Assembly (NCBI GenBank): GCA_963698995.1
Contig: CAVOTD010000007.1
Location: forward strand, 186,001-250,000
From: AP-15 sp963698995
GTDB lineage: Bacteria; Pseudomonadota; Alphaproteobacteria; ATCC43930; CGMCC-115725
Length of the DNA: 64,000 nt
Direction: 5' to 3'
Below are positions 8,557-18,807 of this stretch, one piece after another; positions within the stretch are counted from its first letter, which is position 1, and each line of letters opens with the position of its first letter. The notes under the pieces are model-generated. The model saw nothing but the letters and a program-made list of their open reading frames with translations, ran no database searches and had not been told where the DNA came from. Both the position numbers and the translations under genes were made by a program.

Positions 8557-10353
8557 TTAGGCCGCGATGTCCTTCGTCTGGTATAGCGCGTCGAGGGCGG
8601 CAGCGTAGGCCTCGCGGATCACATGACGCTTAATCTTCAGGGTTGGCGTCATTTGCCCGTTGGCGATAGTGAACGGTTCTCTGGCGATCACAAAACGCCG
8701 CACCCGCTCGCCCGGCGAGAGTGTTTGACTGACCCGGGCGACGACAGCCCCGATGGCCTTGGTAAAGCCGGGATCGGCGGCGAGCGCCGTGAGATCCGCG
8801 GGCGCGTCCCCCGGGTGGTAGCTGGCCGCGAACTCCGGGTCGGGAACAACAACCGCAACGAGATAGGGGCGGCGATCGCCGAAGACCATCGCCTGAGAGA
8901 TCTCGGGCTCCAAAATTAGATAGCCCTCGATACGGGCGGGCGAAATCATTTCGCCCCCGGAATTTTTGATGAAATCGCGCTTACGGTCGGTGATCCGGAG
9001 ATGGCCGTCCGCGTCGATCAGGCCAACATCTCCGCTGTGCAGCCAGCCGTCTTTCAGGCATTGCGCCGTCGCCTCTGGGTCGTTCCAGTAGCCTTTCATC
9101 ACATTGTCGCCGGCGATCAGGATCTCTCCGTCATCGGCGATGCGCAACCGGACACCATCGAGCGGCGGTCCGACCGTGTCGATCTTTATCCGACCAGGCA
9201 AATTGCAGCTGATGACGGGACCAGCCTCGGTTTGCCCATAGCCCTGCAGCAAGGTCACTCCGAGCGCCGAGAAAAATCGGCCGATCTCGGGGTTCAGCGG
9301 CGCGCCGCCCGAGACCATCGCCTTTAATCGCCCGCCGAAGCGCTCGCGGACTTTGGCACGCACTACCCGGTCGAGCACCGGATCGAGGACACGCTCACCA
9401 AGGCTCGGTTTCTGCGACAGCAGCCGCTTACTCCCGATTGCCAGCGCCCGTTCGAACATCTTCTGCGCGACGCCGCCTCTCCGATCGATGCCGAGGCGGA
9501 TCCGCTGATATAAAGTCTCGTACAGCCTCGGTACGGCGGTCATGATCGTCGGGCGCACTTCAAGCATATTGGCGGCCAGGGTTTCGGCGCCTTCGGCGAA
9601 ATAAATCTGCGCGCCAATCGAAATCGGGAACATTTCTCCGGCGGTGTGCTCGTAAGAGTGGGACAGCGGCAGGAAACTCAGGAACACTTCGTCGCCGAGC
9701 CCCAGGGTCTCGAGCACGCGATAGGCGCCCCGGCAGTTGGCCAGGATGTTGCGGTGGCTCATCATGACGCCTTTAGGCGTGCCGCCGGTCCCCGAGGTGT
9801 AAATCAGGCAGGCGACGTCGTCACTGCCGATGGTGGCGATAAGCTCGGCGGTATCGTCCGTCTGCTGGGCGCCGCGCGCCAGCATGTCGTCCCAGGAGAG
9901 CAGATCGACCTCACTCGCCTGTCCGGTAGACGGTTCGATCGCGATAACCGTGTGCACGGTATCTACCTGGTTGGCCGCCACAAGGACCCGCGCCGAGAGA
10001 GCGGGCTTCGAGACGATCACCGCGCGCGCCCCGCTATTCGCGAAGACATGCCGATGGTCATCTATTGTGTGGGTTACATAGGCAGGCACGGTGATCGCTC
10101 CGGCGCTCATGATCGCCAGATCGGCGATGACCCACTCCGGCCGGTTCTCCGACACCAAGCCGACGCGCTCACCGCGGCCGATGCCCAATGATCTGAGGCC
10201 GAGCGCCAGCCGGCGGACATCGCGCGCCGCCTCCATCCAGCTGACCGCGCGGTAGCGGCCGTCCCGCTTGACCCACAGGAAAGGCGTGTCGCCGAGTCGG
10301 TCAGCCTGCTCGAAGAACATTGCCGGCAGGCTGCCGCAGCTATCGTAATCCAT
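8557..10353 (-). CDS. Long-chain acyl-CoA synthetase, AMP-forming
   Basis: ANL-superfamily adenylating enzyme of 598 residues, the usual size for FAA1/FadD15-type long-chain fatty acid CoA ligases. The P-loop-like motif YTSGTGGTPKGVMMSH is near residues 188-203, the aromatic motif QGYGQTEAGP near 367-376, and HSGDVGLIDADGHLRITDRKRDFIK provides the A8 region. The catalytic lysine region near TPTLKIKRHVI is at the C-terminus. It would activate fatty acids for beta-oxidation or lipid remodelling at the inner face of the membrane. An SDR follows in the same orientation. It diverges from pepF over 126 nt that should carry both promoters. Confidence 0.9.
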   Translation of the reverse strand: MDYDSCGSLPAMFFEQADRLGDTPFLWVKRDGRYRAVSWMEAARDVRRLALGLRSLGIGRGERVGLVSENRPEWVIADLAIMSAGAITVPAYVTHTIDDHRHVFANSGARAVIVSKPALSARVLVAANQVDTVHTVIAIEPSTGQASEVDLLSWDDMLARGAQQTDDTAELIATIGSDDVACLIYTSGTGGTPKGVMMSHRNILANCRGAYRVLETLGLGDEVFLSFLPLSHSYEHTAGEMFPISIGAQIYFAEGAETLAANMLEVRPTIMTAVPRLYETLYQRIRLGIDRRGGVAQKMFERALAIGSKRLLSQKPSLGERVLDPVLDRVVRAKVRERFGGRLKAMVSGGAPLNPEIGRFFSALGVTLLQGYGQTEAGPVISCNLPGRIKIDTVGPPLDGVRLRIADDGEILIAGDNVMKGYWNDPEATAQCLKDGWLHSGDVGLIDADGHLRITDRKRDFIKNSGGEMISPARIEGYLILEPEISQAMVFGDRRPYLVAVVVPDPEFAASYHPGDAPADLTALAADPGFTKAIGAVVARVSQTLSPGERVRRFVIAREPFTIANGQMTPTLKIKRHVIREAYAAALDALYQTKDIAA

Positions 10354-10479
10354 TGTTCCCCCGACTTCCTGTCGTCTTTGTAGGGGTTTCGGAACGGCTG
10401 CGGAATAGGTCGGTTCAGAGCGGTCGGGTGTTATCTTGGGCTACGAGCCTTATATCCAGGCAGGACAACCGATCGAGGC

Positions 10480-12297
10480 ATGATAATGCGCGCGTGGGCA
10501 GCAGCGGAAGTAGCGCAAGGGCAGAAGCAGCGGGAACTCGGCGCGTTGCCGGAATGGGACTTGTCCGATCTCTATTCCGGTCCCGACAATGAGGCTCTGG
10601 CGCGCGACCTCGGTGAACTCGCCGGTAATGCCGACGCCTTTCGCGACCGCTACCGGGGTCGGCTCGCGGCGTTGTCCGGCTCCGAGCTCGGCGTCGCGGT
10701 CGAGACTTATGAGCGCCTTCAGGAAAAAATCGGCCGCATTATGAGCTACGCTTCGCTCGTCCACGCCGGCGATCTCGCCGATCCTGAAATCGGCCGCTTC
10801 TACCAGACAATGCAGGAGCGGACGAACGCGATCTCGACGACGCTGTTGTTCTTCACCCTCGAGCTCAATCGCCTCGAGGACCTCGACCTCGAAGCGAAAC
10901 TTGCAGATCCGGAGCTCGCCCGCTATCGGCCTTGGCTGCGCGACACTCGCGCGTTTCGCCCACACCAGCTGAGCGATGATCTGGAAACGCTGCTGACCGA
11001 AAAATACGTCGCCGGCCGCGCCGCCTGGGTGCGCCTTTTCGATGAAACCATAGCCGATTTGCGGTTCCCGTTTCGCGGCAGGGAGCTGACAGAGGCCGAG
11101 GTGCTCGATCTGCTGTCCGATCGCGATCCTGAAACCCGACGCGAGGCGGCGCTGACCGTCGGTGTGGTACTGGGCAAGAACGCGCGGACGTTTGCGCTGA
11201 TCACCAATACGCTCGCCAAGGACAAGGAAATCGAGGATCGCTGGCGCCGGTTTCCGCACCCGATCTCGTCTCGCAACCTTGCAAATTTTGTCGAGGACGA
11301 GGTCGTCGACGCGCTGATTGCGGCAGTGCGTGAAAGCTATCCAAGGTTGTCGCATCGTTACTACAAGCTAAAGGCACGCTGGTTCGGGGTCGAAGAGCTT
11401 CCATTCTGGGACCGCAACGCGCCTCTGCCCGAAGAAGAAGAGCGCATGATCACCTGGCCCGAGGCGAAGGAGACCGTGCTCTCGGCCTACGGCGCCTTCT
11501 CCTCGGAGATGGCGACGGTCGGCGGTCGCTTCTTCGCCGGACGCTGGATCGATGCTACGGTGCGGCCGGGCAAGGCGTCGGGCGCCTTTGCGCATCCGAC
11601 GGTGCCGAGCGCCCATCCCTATCTGCTACTGAATTACCAGGGCCGGGTGCGCGATGTGATGACCCTCGCCCATGAGCTCGGCCACGGCGTCCATCAGCTC
11701 CTAGCCAACCGGCAGGGCTATTTAATGGCCGATACGCCGCTAACCCTTGCCGAGACCGCCTCGGTGTTTGGCGAGATGCTTACCTTTCGCGCATTACTTG
11801 CCGGCGAAACCGATCCAGGCCGACGCAAGGTCATGCTCGCGTCCAAAGTCGAGGACATGTTAAACACCGTGGTCCGGCAAATCGCCTTCGTCACCTTCGA
11901 GCGTCGTGTGCATGACGAACGGCGCGAGGCCGAGCTGACACCCGATCGGTTGGCTGAGATCTGGCTCGAAGTGCAACACGAGAGCCTCGGTCCGGCGTTG
12001 CGCCTTGACGGCGTCTATCGCCATTACTGGTCCTATATTCCTCATTTTGTTCATACCCCGTTCTATGTTTACGCCTATGCCTTTGGCGATTGTCTCGTGA
12101 ACTCGCTATATGCGGTTTACGAGAACGCGCATCAGGGCTTCGCGGCGCGGTATATCGAGATGTTGCGGGCCGGGGGCACGTTGCGGCATCGCGAGCTGCT
12201 TGCCCCCTTCGGCCTTGATGCCGCCGATCCACCCTTCTGGTCAAAAGGCCTCTCTGTCGTCTCCGGATTTATCGACGAGCTCGAACGGCTCGGTTGA
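10480..12297 (+). CDS. pepF: M3 family oligoendopeptidase F
   Basis: Cytosolic zinc metallopeptidase that degrades oligopeptides. It is 605 residues, standard for PepF. The zinc motif HELGHGVH (HExxH) lies near residues 404-411, with the third ligand glutamate in the downstream helix TLAETASVFGEM. Two in-frame ATGs (10480 and 10486) are possible starts. The frame continues undisturbed to the stop, so this gene does not show the indel problem affecting others here. A long palindromic repeat begins about 27 nt after the stop. Confidence 0.94.
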   Translation: MIMRAWAAAEVAQGQKQRELGALPEWDLSDLYSGPDNEALARDLGELAGNADAFRDRYRGRLAALSGSELGVAVETYERLQEKIGRIMSYASLVHAGDLADPEIGRFYQTMQERTNAISTTLLFFTLELNRLEDLDLEAKLADPELARYRPWLRDTRAFRPHQLSDDLETLLTEKYVAGRAAWVRLFDETIADLRFPFRGRELTEAEVLDLLSDRDPETRREAALTVGVVLGKNARTFALITNTLAKDKEIEDRWRRFPHPISSRNLANFVEDEVVDALIAAVRESYPRLSHRYYKLKARWFGVEELPFWDRNAPLPEEEERMITWPEAKETVLSAYGAFSSEMATVGGRFFAGRWIDATVRPGKASGAFAHPTVPSAHPYLLLNYQGRVRDVMTLAHELGHGVHQLLANRQGYLMADTPLTLAETASVFGEMLTFRALLAGETDPGRRKVMLASKVEDMLNTVVRQIAFVTFERRVHDERREAELTPDRLAEIWLEVQHESLGPALRLDGVYRHYWSYIPHFVHTPFYVYAYAFGDCLVNSLYAVYENAHQGFAARYIEMLRAGGTLRHRELLAPFGLDAADPPFWSKGLSVVSGFIDELERLG

Positions 12298-12324
12298 AAG
12301 TCGCATAGGGGTGCCAAGACACTG

Positions 12325-12445
12325 TCATTCCGGGGCGCGGGCGCAGCTCGCGAGCCCGGAAGCCATGAACACTGGCGAGTCGAACCCGGGGAGTGGTCGG
12401 TGTTCATGGGTTCCGGGCCTGCCCCCTCGAGGCATCCCGGAATGA
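12325..12445. repeat. Long palindromic intergenic repeat (REP-like)
   Basis: About 121 bp of imperfect inverted repeat between pepF and the ABC1 gene. The outer arms pair as CATTCCGGG (12326-12334) with CCCGGAATG (12437-12444 region). The inner arms pair as GCCCGGAAGCCATGAACAC with GTGTTCATGGGTTCCGGGC, with one mismatch. The layout (TCATTCCGG at one end, CCCGGAATGA at the other, inner ATGAAC/GTTCAT arms) matches dispersed palindromes remembered from Bradyrhizobium and related alphaproteobacteria. As RNA it would form a long stem-loop and may end pepF transcription. Only one copy is in the window. Confidence 0.75.
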
Positions 12446-12464
12446 TCGCGGCCGGCAAATCATC

Positions 12465-13844
12465 GTGACCGACGACAATTCTCTGACCGGACGCGTCCGG
12501 CGCTACGCTCAGGTCTCGAGCGCCATGGGCGGGCTGGCGGCCCGGTTGGCGGGTGAACGCTATCTCGGCCTAAACCTCGATCGCGGACGTCACGCCGCCG
12601 AACTCAAGGCGGTGCTTGGCGGCATAAAAGGTCCGCTGATGAAGGTGGCCCAGCTGCTCGCCACGATCCCCGATGCGCTTCCCAAGGAGTACGTGCAGGA
12701 GCTGGTGCAGCTGCAGGCCAATGCGCCGGCAATGGGCTGGCCGTTTGTCCGAAGACGCATGGCCGGTGAGCTCGGTGTCGACTGGCAGCGCCGGTTTCGT
12801 GATTTCGACAGGACTGCGGCACGCGCCGCCTCATTGGGGCAGGTGCACCGGGCAACCGGGCTGGACGGCATGACTTTCGCCTGCAAACTGCAATATCCCG
12901 ATATGGCCTCGGCCGTAGAGGCCGATCTGCGCCAATTGAAACTCGCGATGAGCCTCTACGAGCGCTATGACCGGGCGGTAACAACAGCGGAGATCCATGC
13001 CGAAATCGCCGATAGGCTGCGGGAGGAACTCGATTACCAGCGCGAAGCCGCGCATATGCGGCTCTATGGCGAGATTCTGCGCGACGAGCCCGGCGTTGCA
13101 GTGCCGACGCCGCTCCCTGAGCTCTCGACTAGCCGACTATTGACCATGACATGGCTCGAGGGTGCGCCGATCCTCGACGTCGCAAAGGCGCCCCTGGCGG
13201 AGCGCAACGAGATTGCCCTGCGAATGTTTCGCATCTGGTACGTGCCGTTCTATTTTTACGGGGTTATCCACGGCGATCCGCATCTCGGCAATTACACTGT
13301 CGCCCCGAAACGCACCGTCAATCTTCTCGATTTCGGCTGTATCCGGGTGTTTCGCCCTTCATTTGTCCGCGGCGTCATCGATCTTTACCACGCATTGCAG
13401 CGCGACGATCGCGATCTTGCCGTCCACGCTTATGAAAGCTGGGGCTTTGGCAATCTGTCAAATCAGCTGGTCGACGTGCTAAACCGCTGGGCGCTGTTCA
13501 TCTATGGGCCGCTATTGGAGGATCGTAAGCGGCTGATCCAGGAAAGGGCGAGCGGGGCAGACGGTGCTGCCGTCGCGGAGAGCGTGCATCGCGATATCCG
13601 TCGCCTCGGCGGGGTCAGGCCACCCCGCGAATTTGTCTTTATGGATCGCGCCGCGATCGGCCTTGGCTCGGTGTTCATGCACTTGAAGGCCGAGATCAAC
13701 TGGTATCGGTTGTTCCACGAGCTGATCGACGATTTCGACGAGGCGGCGCTCGCCGCCCGCCAGCAGGCCGCATTGACCGCGGCCGGAGTGCCGCAGAGCG
13801 ATCGTGCCGTCGGTAGGCGGGCCGGGCGCCGGCGCTCCCAGTGA
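12465..13844 (+). CDS. ABC1/AarF family atypical kinase (UbiB-like)
   Basis: ABC1-fold protein of 459 residues. The family hallmarks are the KxGQ-like helix KGPLMKVAQLLA (about residues 54-65), ASLGQVHRA (about 124-132), the invariant lysine strand ACKLQYP, and HGDPHLGNY with LLDFGCIR as catalytic and metal loops. UbiB/COQ8 relatives support ubiquinone biosynthesis at the inner membrane through an atypical ATPase activity. GTG 12465 (MTDDNSLTG) is preferred; the longer in-frame extension is translated from the palindromic repeat. KVAQ replaces the more usual KxGQ, so divergence from canonical UbiB is likely. The stop overlaps the next gene's GTG start. Confidence 0.85.
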   Translation: MTDDNSLTGRVRRYAQVSSAMGGLAARLAGERYLGLNLDRGRHAAELKAVLGGIKGPLMKVAQLLATIPDALPKEYVQELVQLQANAPAMGWPFVRRRMAGELGVDWQRRFRDFDRTAARAASLGQVHRATGLDGMTFACKLQYPDMASAVEADLRQLKLAMSLYERYDRAVTTAEIHAEIADRLREELDYQREAAHMRLYGEILRDEPGVAVPTPLPELSTSRLLTMTWLEGAPILDVAKAPLAERNEIALRMFRIWYVPFYFYGVIHGDPHLGNYTVAPKRTVNLLDFGCIRVFRPSFVRGVIDLYHALQRDDRDLAVHAYESWGFGNLSNQLVDVLNRWALFIYGPLLEDRKRLIQERASGADGAAVAESVHRDIRRLGGVRPPREFVFMDRAAIGLGSVFMHLKAEINWYRLFHELIDDFDEAALAARQQAALTAAGVPQSDRAVGRRAGRRRSQ

Positions 13845-14513
13845 CCGACAATCGTTTCGACCTGGTCATATTCGACTGCGACGGCGTGTTGATCGACAGC
13901 GAGCCGATTATCAACCGCGCTCACGTCGAGACGCTCGCCGCCTGCGGCTACGAGATCAGCGAACAGGATCTCCTGGCGCGGTTCTGCGGCATGTCGGATG
14001 CGGCGATGCTCGAGATTATCGAGCGTGAGTGGGGCCGAGCGTTACCGGGGTGTCTATCGTCAACAAGTCGCGGCATTGATAGCGCGGGACTACCCTCTCT
14101 TCCTCAAACCGATTGCCGGCATCCACCAGGCGCTGGCGGCGCTGGAACTCCCGGTTTGTGTCGCCTCGAGCGGTACGCCGGGGCAGATTCGCCTGGGGCT
14201 CGAAAGCGCAGGTCTGTTGGATTGCTTCTCCCCGAACCTGTTCAGCGCGACAATGGTGGCAAGGGGCAAGCCGGCCCCCGACATTTTTCTTCACGCTGCC
14301 GAGCGAATGGGAGTGGATGCCCAGCGCTGCCTGGTCGTCGAAGACAGCCCGGCTGGTATCGATGCGACGGTGGCTGCCCGGGCGACGGCCATCGGTTTTT
14401 GCGGCGGCAGCCACTGCGGGCCGCAACACGCCGCCAGGCTTCGGGCGCATGGCGCCGCGCTGGTGTTCGACGACATGCGTGAGTTGGCCGGCGCGATTGC
14501 ATCGCTCTGCTGA
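13841..14513 (+). pseudogene. HAD-superfamily hydrolase, frameshifted
   Basis: Phosphatase/phosphoglucomutase-like HAD protein split between two frames. The first frame (from GTG 13841, overlapping the previous stop) carries motif I FDCDGVLIDSEP and the cap through IIEREWG near 14035. The second frame continues with AERYRGVYRQQV, then motif II (VASSGTP), motif III lysine (GKPAPDIF) and motif IV (VVEDSPAG) to 14513. The shift at roughly 14030-14050 equals one extra base or a loss of 3n+2 bases. Correcting by one base gives about 223 residues, normal for the family. Unlike the other broken genes here, a small real deletion is also possible because residues around the junction look compressed. 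Confidence 0.75.
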
Positions 14514-14594
14514 GCCAACCTCGGCCGCCTTCTTGGTTGCGCTGGCTGGCGTCTCGGGGCACACTCGATGGGTCAACCAGCGGTCGATCGCGTC

Positions 14595-14906
14595 ATGCGA
14601 CTGTTCTTTGTTCTCGCGCTACCGGCCGCTCTCCTCGGCGGCTGCACTCCGTTCATCCCGGTCAGGGACGCCTACGGCACCAGCGGACTGAAGCCGACCG
14701 GCAATATTCCCCCCGAATTTGCCGAGTTCAACTATTACGATCCGCAGGTCAACGCAGTGGTCGCCGACCAAGTGTGCGCCACCCCGTATGTTCTGAACAC
14801 GGAGAAATCATTACGTGCGGCGCCCGGCGAGATTGTCGCTTGGAGCGGACGCTGTGAACCCTACGAGATCAGGCTCGACAACCTCGCTGAACACTTCAGC
14901 CCATAG
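14595..14906 (+). CDS. Small predicted lipoprotein
   Basis: About 103 residues. The N-terminus MRLFFVLALPAALLGGC is a type II signal peptide with an LGGC lipobox, so the mature protein would be lipid-anchored at Cys17. The rest is a short soluble domain with two further cysteines (VCATP and GRCEP) that could form a disulfide in the periplasm. An alternative in-frame ATG lies nine codons upstream (14568), but the signal sequence favours 14595. I do not recognise the family. It sits between the HAD gene and galE, at the left edge of the glycan locus. Confidence 0.7.
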   Translation: MRLFFVLALPAALLGGCTPFIPVRDAYGTSGLKPTGNIPPEFAEFNYYDPQVNAVVADQVCATPYVLNTEKSLRAAPGEIVAWSGRCEPYEIRLDNLAEHFSP

Positions 14907-15046
14907 ATATGTGCCTCAAACCGCCGGCGCGCCCGGCATTTCACGCCGCGGCTGGCTGACGCACCACGGCGATTCCGAGCTTAGGAAGAGGGGCGGGCCG
15001 TGCTAGGTTCTATCCCCTTAAATATCTCGTCGGGCCAAGAGCAGGG

Positions 15047-16048
15047 ATGTCCGAAGCGGTGCTGGTGACGGGCGGGGCCGGGTATATCGGCAGCCACGCG
15101 TGCAAAACTTTGGCACGGGCCGGATATCGGCCGGTCGTCTTCGACGACATGTCGCGCGGGCATCGCGCGGCCGTGCGCTGGGGTCCGTTGGTCGAGGGCG
15201 AACTGGCGGACCGCGCCAAGCTGATCGGGGCGCTGAAGGCCCATCATATATCGGCGGTCGTGCATTTCGCAGCCTACGCCTATGTCGGCGAGTCAGTGAC
15301 CGATCCGGCGATTTACTACCGCAATAATGTCGTTGGCACCCTCTCTCTCTTCGAAGCAATGCGTGAGACCGGGGTCGACAGAATTGTCTTCTCTTCGACT
15401 TGCGCGACTTATGGCACGCCGGCCGGCGTTCCGATCAGCGAGACCGCGCCGCAGCTGCCGGTCAACCCGTATGGCGAGACGAAGCTGGCGATCGAGCGGG
15501 CGCTCCGCTGGTATGGGCAGGCCTATGGCTTGCGCTGGTCTTCTCTGCGTTATTTCAACGCCGCCGGCGCCGATCCCGACGGCGAGATCGGGGAAAGGCA
15601 CGATCCGGAGACGCACCTTGTGCCGCTCGTTCTGCAGACGGCTCTCGGCGAGCGTCCGCAAATCGACATCTACGGAACCGACTATCCGACCCCGGATGGT
15701 ACGGCGATCCGCGACTACATCCATGTCCAGGATCTCGCCGAGGCGCATCTGCGCGCCCTCGAGTATCTCGCTGCCGGCCGGCAAAGTGTGGCATTAAACC
15801 TTGGCACCGGCCGGGGTCACTCGGTGCGGGAGGTCATTCGAGCTGCCGAGGCGGTTAGTGGGCGGCAAATATCATGTCGCGAGACCGCGCGACGGCCGGG
15901 CGACCCACCGGCGCTCGTTGCCGACCCGAGTCGGGCAGCCGAGCTCCTCGGGTGGCGCGCTCGCCTGTCCGATCTTGAGACGATAATCCGCACGGCACTT
16001 GTGTGGCAAACGCGTCTCTCCGGCCGGGCCGGCGGCATCAACGCTTAA
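15047..16048 (+). CDS. galE: UDP-glucose 4-epimerase
   Basis: Extended SDR of 333 residues interconverting UDP-glucose and UDP-galactose. VTGGAGYIGSH (about residues 7-17) binds NAD, FSSTCATYG carries the catalytic serine/threonine region, and the YGETK motif the catalytic Tyr/Lys. RYFNAAGADPDGEIGE and the DGTAIRDYIHVQDLA block are GalE signatures. It precedes the glycoside hydrolase-GT2 chimera and ABC exporter on the same strand, so it may supply UDP-galactose to that locus. Confidence 0.95.
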   Translation: MSEAVLVTGGAGYIGSHACKTLARAGYRPVVFDDMSRGHRAAVRWGPLVEGELADRAKLIGALKAHHISAVVHFAAYAYVGESVTDPAIYYRNNVVGTLSLFEAMRETGVDRIVFSSTCATYGTPAGVPISETAPQLPVNPYGETKLAIERALRWYGQAYGLRWSSLRYFNAAGADPDGEIGERHDPETHLVPLVLQTALGERPQIDIYGTDYPTPDGTAIRDYIHVQDLAEAHLRALEYLAAGRQSVALNLGTGRGHSVREVIRAAEAVSGRQISCRETARRPGDPPALVADPSRAAELLGWRARLSDLETIIRTALVWQTRLSGRAGGINA

Positions 16049-16202
16049 GCCGATCGGCGGCAGGATCTGGAGCCGCTCGCGTTTTTATCTGCGCTTCCGA
16101 CGCAATCTCGGCGCGCGGAATGAATTGCCTTATTGCCCGTTATGCGAGCGCCGTCCCGCCTGCGGGCTCGCTGCTGCAGCGGGCATGCCTGGAGTTTTCA
16201 CT

Positions 16203-18801
16203 ATGACCATGGTCGAGACCGCAGAGGTTGCGACGCGGCCTTCGCCTGCACCCCAAGCAAGAGCCGAGCTGTCCCATCCCATACGGGTGCAGGGCAAGTT
16301 TTTCTTTGTCGGAGAGCGCAAGCACTTCATCAAAGGGGTCACCTACGGGCCATTTCCCAAGGCGAGCCATGGCGCGCCGTTCCCCGAACCGGCGACGGTC
16401 GACACGGACTTTGCCCTAATGACCGAGGCCGGGATCAACACCGTACGAGTCTTCACCGTGCCTCCCGGCTGGCTACTCGACGCCGCCCACCGGTCGGGCA
16501 TAAAGCTGCTCATCGGTCTGCCGTGGGCGCAGCACATAGCATTTCTCGACAGCGCAGCCATTCAACAGCAGATTCGCGAGGCCGTGATCGCCGGAGTCCG
16601 AGGCCTGTCGGCGGCATCCGGCCGTCTTCGCCTACCTGATCGGTAACGAGATCCCTCCTGATATGGTTCGCTGGCACGGCGCCGAGGCGGTGCGCAGCTT
16701 TCTGCGCAGACTCGCCGAGTGCGTTAAGACCGAGCACCCCGAGGCGCTCGTCAGCTATGCCAATTATCCATCAACCGAATATCTGACCGTCGATTTCACC
16801 GATTTTGTTTGCTTCAACGTCTACCTCCATGCCCAACCCGCCTTCCGCCGCTATATTGCGAGGCTGCACAATGTCGCAGTCGATCAACCGCTCGTTTTAA
16901 CGGAGTTCGGCGTCGATTCTTTTGGTGAGGGCGAGGAAGAGCAACGACGCGTACTGTCATGGCAGGTTCACACCGCTTTCGAAGCCGGTGTCGCGGGAAC
17001 CTTTATTTTCGCTTGGACTGACGAGTGGTTTACCGGCGGTCACCTGGTCGAAAATTGGGCATTCGGCCTGGTCGACCGGGAGCGCCGGCCGAAGCCGTCA
17101 TTCGACGAAGTCGTTCGCCAATACAACGGAACCTTGCCGCCCCCGCTCGCGCGTTATCCGCGGGTCTCAGTGGTCGTCTGCGCCTACAATGCCGAGCGCA
17201 CGTTGGATCAGTGCCTCGCTTCGCTCGCCGAGCTCAACTACCCGGATTACGAGGTCGTCGTCGTCAATGACGGCTCGCGCGACAGAACCCGCGAGATTGC
17301 CGAGGGGTTCGATTACTGCCGGCTCATCAATCAGCCGAATAAGGGACTGAGCGCTGCCCGGAACGTCGGCGCTGAAGCGGCCACCGGAGAAATCGTCGCC
17401 TATACCGACAGCGATTGTGTCGCCGATCCCGATTGGCTGACCTATCTCGTCGCCAAGATGGAGGCGAGCCAGCTTGCGGCCTGTGGCGGGCCGAATTTTC
17501 CGCCGCCGGAGGATAGTCTGGTTCCTGCCGCGGTTGCTGTGGCGCCTGGTGGTCCGACCCATGTTCTGATCAGCGACGAGGTCGCCGAACACATCGCAGG
17601 CTGCAATATGGCGTTCCGCCGCGATGTGCTGCTGCAGCTGGGCGGCTTCGACCCGACCTATCGGGCGGCCGGCGATGACGTCGATATCTGCTGGCGGTTT
17701 CAGGACGCGGGTTACCAGATCGGCTTCAGCCCGACCGCTGTGGTCTGGCATTTCCGGCGCAACACGGTAGCGGCTTACTGCGCCCAGCAGCGTGGTTACG
17801 GCAAGGCCGAAGCGCTCGTCTACTCGAAGCATCCATTCCGCTTCAACCTATTCGGGCAGGCTAAGTGGCTTGGTCGCATTTACGGCGATCTCTCCACGTC
17901 ATTGTTGCTGTCGCGTCGGCCCGTCATCTATTCGGGAGTATTCGGACGTGGGCTGTTTCAGACGCTGTACGAACCGCCTTCGTCGCTGACGGCGTTCCTG
18001 CCGCTCAGTTTCGAGTGGAGCGCTGCAGCGCTGCCGCTCGCCTTGGGCGGGATTGTCGGCGGCGGATGGTGGTGGCTGCTCACGGTTCCTCTTGTTGTTA
18101 CCTGGGTTATGTGCGTCAACGGTGCCCGCAAGGCGCCTATCGACCATCGATTCAACAGCGCGAAGGCTCGGGCGCTGGTAGCGTTACTGATTTACCTTGG
18201 TCCTCTGCTGCGCGGTTGGGAGCGCGTAATATGGCGCCTCAAAGAAATACGGGCGCACGACCACATGCGCTTGGTCGAGACTGAGCAGCGTGCCGAGGTC
18301 CACTGGGCGGCGCGGGCGTTTCATCTCGCCTATTGGAGCGACAGCGGAACCGAGAAGGAGGCGTTGATCGGCGGCCTGATGGACTTTCTCGTGCCGCAGA
18401 AGTACTTCGTTGTTCCCGACATCGGCTGGAGCAACTGGGATCTAAGTATTGCGCGCGGGCTCTGCAGCCGCTCGCTGGTGGTCGTTTGTACCGAGAATCA
18501 CGGCGAAGCCAAACGGCTCCTTCGGGTGCGTTGTGCGATGCGGTTTTCCCGTTTCGCCCTTTTCCTGCTGCGCAGCTGCGCTGCACTGACGGCATTCGCG
18601 CTGATCCTCGGCTGGCCGTTGACGGCCGCTGTGATCGGCGGCGCGGGGTTGATCGGTTCGGGAATCATGGGATGGGAGCTCGTCGCCTTCGGGAGATTGA
18701 TGCACCGCATCATCGAGGCTGTCGCCAAGCAGACCAGGCTGGTTCCGGTCGATCCGAAGGATCAAGTCCAATTTCCGCTCCGCGCGTCGCGCGCGGTCTG
18801 A
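16203..18801 (+). CDS. Glycoside hydrolase-GT2 glycosyltransferase fusion, membrane-bound, frameshifted
   Basis: After removing one extra G at 16602/16603 the gene encodes about 865 residues. Residues roughly 20-315 form a TIM-barrel glycoside-hydrolase-like domain (GVTYGPFP, acid/base region YLIGNEIP, and nucleophile region LTEFGVDS), as in GH2/GH5-type barrels. A GT2 domain follows from about residue 320: VSVVVCAYNAERTL, VNDGSRD, YTDSDC, and the GDDVDICWRF acceptor motif. The C-terminal third has several hydrophobic segments (about residues 600-660 and 790-830), so it is inner-membrane bound. The frame break splits the hydrolase domain just before ACRRHPAVFAYLIGNEIP. An ABC exporter starts 6 nt after the stop. 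Likely makes and trims or transfers a glycan; substrate unknown. Confidence 0.8.
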
Positions 18802-18807
18802 GACCGG

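Noticed and set aside
12393..12464. N-terminal extension of the ABC1 gene
   Set aside because: The codons come from the palindromic repeat; GTG 12465 is a better start.
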